This document shows, piece after piece, positions 61,683 to 64,000 of a DNA stretch of 64,000 nucleotides. The stretch covers positions 1 through 64,000 of the forward strand of contig JAHLWT010000207.1 in NCBI GenBank assembly GCA_019057775.1. Reading direction: 5' to 3'. Made by a program: the position numbers and the translations under genes. This DNA comes from Promethearchaeota archaeon (GTDB taxonomy: Archaea; Asgardarchaeota; Lokiarchaeia; Sigynarchaeales; SOKP01). The stretch's first letter is position 1, and the number at the start of each line of letters is the position of its first letter. The notes under the pieces were generated by a model. The model worked only from the letters and a program-made list of their open reading frames with translations, did no database searches and was not told the origin of the DNA.

Positions 61683-62735
61683 TTATAATCGAGATTTATA
61701 AAGTAAATTCGCAATTGTAGAAAAAGCATAATCTACGTTTTCTCCCAATAGAGCTGATGTTTCAATAAAACCTAGTCCTAGTTTGCTGGCCAGTTGATTT
61801 GCCATTTCGGATTTTATTTCCCTTTGTTCAATCAAATCTTTTTTATTTCCAATAATAAAACCCATTAGGTCTTCAGAACGGTTAGATAATTGATCAGAAA
61901 CATCTGAAAACCATCGTGGAATATTATCAAAGGAATTAGGATTAGTAAGATCACATACCAAAAAAACAGCATCGGAACCACGATAAAATTGTTCTCTCAT
62001 GCGAGCAAACTTTTGCTGCCCCCCAATGTCCCATAAAGTCAATTGTATAATAGACTCTTCGATTTTAAAAATTTTATCAGATACCATAACGCCCATAGTG
62101 GGCACATAAGATCTCCTAAATGCTTTATCTGTATATCTTAAAATTAAAGAAGTTTTTCCGACCGAGGGATCTCCGACAATTATTATCTTAAATTGATAAT
62201 TTATTAAACTTCTATCTATCGCTTGTTGCTCTGGAAATTGTTCACCTTGTGGTTGAGCATTTTCCTGCATTCTGAAATCATCCAGAAGATCTGATACCTT
62301 TTTTTCCAAAGATGTCAATATATCAACAAAATTTTCTCGAGGGGCTTTTGATTTTTCTGACTCCATGACTTTTTGAGCAATTTCTTCAAAAGGAATGGAT
62401 AAATGAGTAATATATTTATAAAAAATAACATCATTATTTTCTTTAAATAAAAGAACTATAGCACCCTGACCTATAGATCCACGTCTAGTTTCGTCAATCC
62501 AGCTTATATACTTTATTATTCCTTTTAAACCTAATGAAGGAAAGGGAAGTATTACTAAAGATTCTGGAACTAGTCCTTGTTCCCCTGATAGGACAGAAAA
62601 TGTCTTGATACTTATGTTGATTAATTCCATCTGTGAAAATTTAGTCGGAAGCCATGCTTTTGGGTTTGGACCCACCGCATCATCCAATTCAAAGTAAATA
62701 ATATCTGTTATTATCTGCCGGTTCATCATACTCAT
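61683..62735 (-). CDS. Rab/Ras-like GTPase with N-terminal longin-like domain (paralogue B)
   Basis: 350 residues, same layout as the gene at 49463: N-terminal alpha/beta domain (DIIYFELDDAVGPNPKAWLP ... LGLKGIIKYIS ... IVLLFKENNDVIFYKYITHL), Gln/Glu-rich linker, then GDPSVGKT (188-195), WDIGGQ (235-240), NKKD (297-300) and ETSALLGEN, where SAK is SAL. No C-terminal Cys for lipidation. Together the two genes bracket the accessory island. Confidence 0.85.
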   Translation of the reverse strand: MSMMNRQIITDIIYFELDDAVGPNPKAWLPTKFSQMELINISIKTFSVLSGEQGLVPESLVILPFPSLGLKGIIKYISWIDETRRGSIGQGAIVLLFKENNDVIFYKYITHLSIPFEEIAQKVMESEKSKAPRENFVDILTSLEKKVSDLLDDFRMQENAQPQGEQFPEQQAIDRSLINYQFKIIIVGDPSVGKTSLILRYTDKAFRRSYVPTMGVMVSDKIFKIEESIIQLTLWDIGGQQKFARMREQFYRGSDAVFLVCDLTNPNSFDNIPRWFSDVSDQLSNRSEDLMGFIIGNKKDLIEQREIKSEMANQLASKLGLGFIETSALLGENVDYAFSTIANLLYKSRL

Positions 62736-62876
62736 ATAAATTGGTATAAGTTAAAATTATATTCGTAAAATAAAACTGTTTGTCTTCAATTAATGATTTA
62801 ATTTCTTCTATTAAATATTAGTAACAAAAAAAAAGATTGTATGTTTTAAAAAAAAAAGTAAGATAAAGTATTTGGT

Positions 62877-63587
62877 TCATCCTTTCAATCCAACGTACAT
62901 GAACCAAAAGCTAGCTAAATATCCAATTCGTACAAATATAACCGTTATTCCAGGAACTGTCAATCCCTCTAACAGCCCAAAAACACAAAAACCTATTGAG
63001 CCCGCTGATAAAAAAAAGAAATTTTTCCTGATTACTCCTGAGGTTTGAAAACCTTTGTATAAAAACCCAAATCCTAAGAAAACAAGCGTGGATAACAATA
63101 ATCCACCAACTAACATTCCCGCAATAGTAAACATATTAGTATTATAATCGATTAGATTTATGCTAGGAGGATCTGGTGGTTCTGGGACAAAATTGAATGA
63201 AGTTAGAGGATCAATAAGCATAACTATTTCAAATGCAACAGAAATAACAATAATAAATGTAAGGATATACCATTTTTTCTTCGGAGTTAAAAGTTCAGTG
63301 CCAATATACATTGCTAAAATAATGACTGGAGCGAACCAGATATAACTAAAAATTCCCACAAATCCATTATTAACAATATTGTGGCCTGTAATAAGAAGTG
63401 TTAAGAAATCACTAAAAACTCCTAAGAACATTAGTCCTGCTAACATAACGGTTAATCCTAAATATGAAAGAAGTTTAGCACCCGTTTTTTTCGATTTAAA
63501 ATAGAAGAATAAACCAAATATTACGCCAAACACCACGACTCCAGTAGCCGTAATTCCATCAATCCATCCGTATTCATTTAAAGCCAT
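62877..63587 (-). CDS. seven-helix membrane protein (236 aa)
   Basis: ATG 63587 (GTG 63599 also open). Seven or so membrane helices with short loops; a proline-rich extracellular loop PEPPDPPSIN lies between helices 4 and 5. Last residues FWFMYVGLKG. No retinal lysine or other rhodopsin signature is convincing, and no family can be named. Confidence 0.65.
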   Translation of the reverse strand: MALNEYGWIDGITATGVVVFGVIFGLFFYFKSKKTGAKLLSYLGLTVMLAGLMFLGVFSDFLTLLITGHNIVNNGFVGIFSYIWFAPVIILAMYIGTELLTPKKKWYILTFIIVISVAFEIVMLIDPLTSFNFVPEPPDPPSINLIDYNTNMFTIAGMLVGGLLLSTLVFLGFGFLYKGFQTSGVIRKNFFFLSAGSIGFCVFGLLEGLTVPGITVIFVRIGYLASFWFMYVGLKG

Positions 63588-63684
63588 ATTTAAATACACT
63601 AATAACGAAATTTTCTTAATTTATTATATGATCTTCAAGTATTTTAAATGATTTGTTAGTGATTTTTTTTTGAAGTTATTTTAA

Positions 63685-63758
63685 TGGGAAAGAGGGGATT
63701 TGAACCCCCGGCCTCTTGGTTCCGGACCAAGAATCATACCAAGCTAGACTACTTTCCC
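63685..63758 (-). tRNA. tRNA-Pro (anticodon CGG)
   Basis: 74-nt cloverleaf on the minus strand: acceptor GGGAAAG/CTTTCCC, D-arm with TAGCTTGGTAT loop as in archaeal tRNA-Pro, anticodon stem CTTGG/CCAAG around loop TCCGGAA, T-arm GGGGG-TTCAAAT-CCCCT and discriminator A. No encoded CCA and no intron. The loop reads anticodon CGG (proline, codon CCG) with C at position 33, where U is almost universal. Confidence 0.85.
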
Positions 63759-63863
63759 ATATCTTTATTATAAATATTTTAAGTAGAAAAGTTTTAAGAA
63801 AATAGGGACTGTTAAAATAGGAGATATAAAGGTATTAGAATCCTAATATATAACGTATTTTAT

Positions 63864-64000
63864 TTAATCTTTAATGTTCTCTAAGATAGAGATGATTCGG
63901 TAAACGGTTGTCCGAGCATGGAATGGAATATTGGCATCTTGAGCGAGATCATCAACCATATACATTACATTACTAGAAATGACCCCAGGGGTTTCGTCCT
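63864..64000 (-). CDS. UPF0147 family protein, C-terminal part only
   Basis: Minus-strand frame still open at base 64000 and ending TAA 63864-63866. The 45 visible residues (TPGVISSNVMYMVDDLAQDA, then NIPFHARTTVYRIISILENI) match the conserved end of the short archaeal UPF0147 proteins (about 90 residues; unknown function). The N-terminus lies beyond the window. Confidence 0.8.
   Translation of the reverse strand, partial: DETPGVISSNVMYMVDDLAQDANIPFHARTTVYRIISILENIKD

Noticed and set aside
62877..63587. Microbial rhodopsin for the seven-helix protein
   Set aside because: Seven helices are present but no convincing retinal-binding lysine in helix 7 nor the helix 3 motif.

Overview
The window is a low-GC (roughly 30%), gene-dense archaeal chromosome segment that looks like an Asgard archaeon, most likely of the Lokiarchaeota type. 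Several independent signs point that way: TFB-type general transcription factors, a UPF0147 protein, MgtE/PhoU-TrkA_C modules, many TTG starts, A/T-rich promoters with poly-T stops, and above all three Ras/Rab/Arf-like small GTPases carrying extra N-terminal domains. There are also cell-surface proteins ending in an E-I-P-G-Y plus membrane-helix sorting tail, a SET-domain protein and a histone-deacetylase-like enzyme. No rRNA or CRISPR array was seen; one tRNA (Pro, anticodon CGG) lies near the right end.

Left part (1-15.5 kb): a Pro/Ala-rich protein cut by the window edge, an Arf-like GTPase, a phosphoribosyltransferase, two secreted E-I-P-G-Y proteins, an ABC-2 permease without its ATPase, then a + strand run of a split MgtE transporter with its PhoU/TrkA_C partner, a phosphohexuloisomerase and a SET protein, followed by endonuclease IV and an HD hydrolase. 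A small graveyard of gene fragments sits at 15.5-15.9 kb.

Middle (16-50.5 kb): a Cys-rich mini-protein and Cys-rich MarR regulator with three matching palindromic operators; an aldehyde ferredoxin oxidoreductase-like enzyme and an Fe-S protein; two TFB-type factors, one strongly divergent; two tandem P-type ATPases; two DUF362 paralogues around a histidine kinase; a 1,468-residue surface protein whose cytoplasmic end looks like a longin domain; an HDAC-like enzyme; the threonine dehydrogenase/KBL pair; a sugar-type transporter; and assorted small genes. Further pseudogenes lie at 47.1 and 48.7 kb.

Right part (50.5-61.6 kb): an accessory island lying between two paralogous GTPases. It is made of small unfamiliar genes, an AAA ATPase fused to an AlbA_2 (Schlafen-type) domain, and a tyrosine recombinase preceded by a ribbon-helix-helix/HTH regulator. 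It is punctuated by at least six copies of one 100-180 bp repeat module, which sits just 3' of successive gene units like a cassette boundary. Iteron-like repeats, a 10-bp tandem array inside a perfect inverted repeat, and a long-loop palindrome lie between the genes. This repeat-punctuated array next to a recombinase is the best candidate for an undescribed system here. The core genome resumes with the second GTPase, a membrane protein, tRNA-Pro and a UPF0147 gene cut by the right edge.
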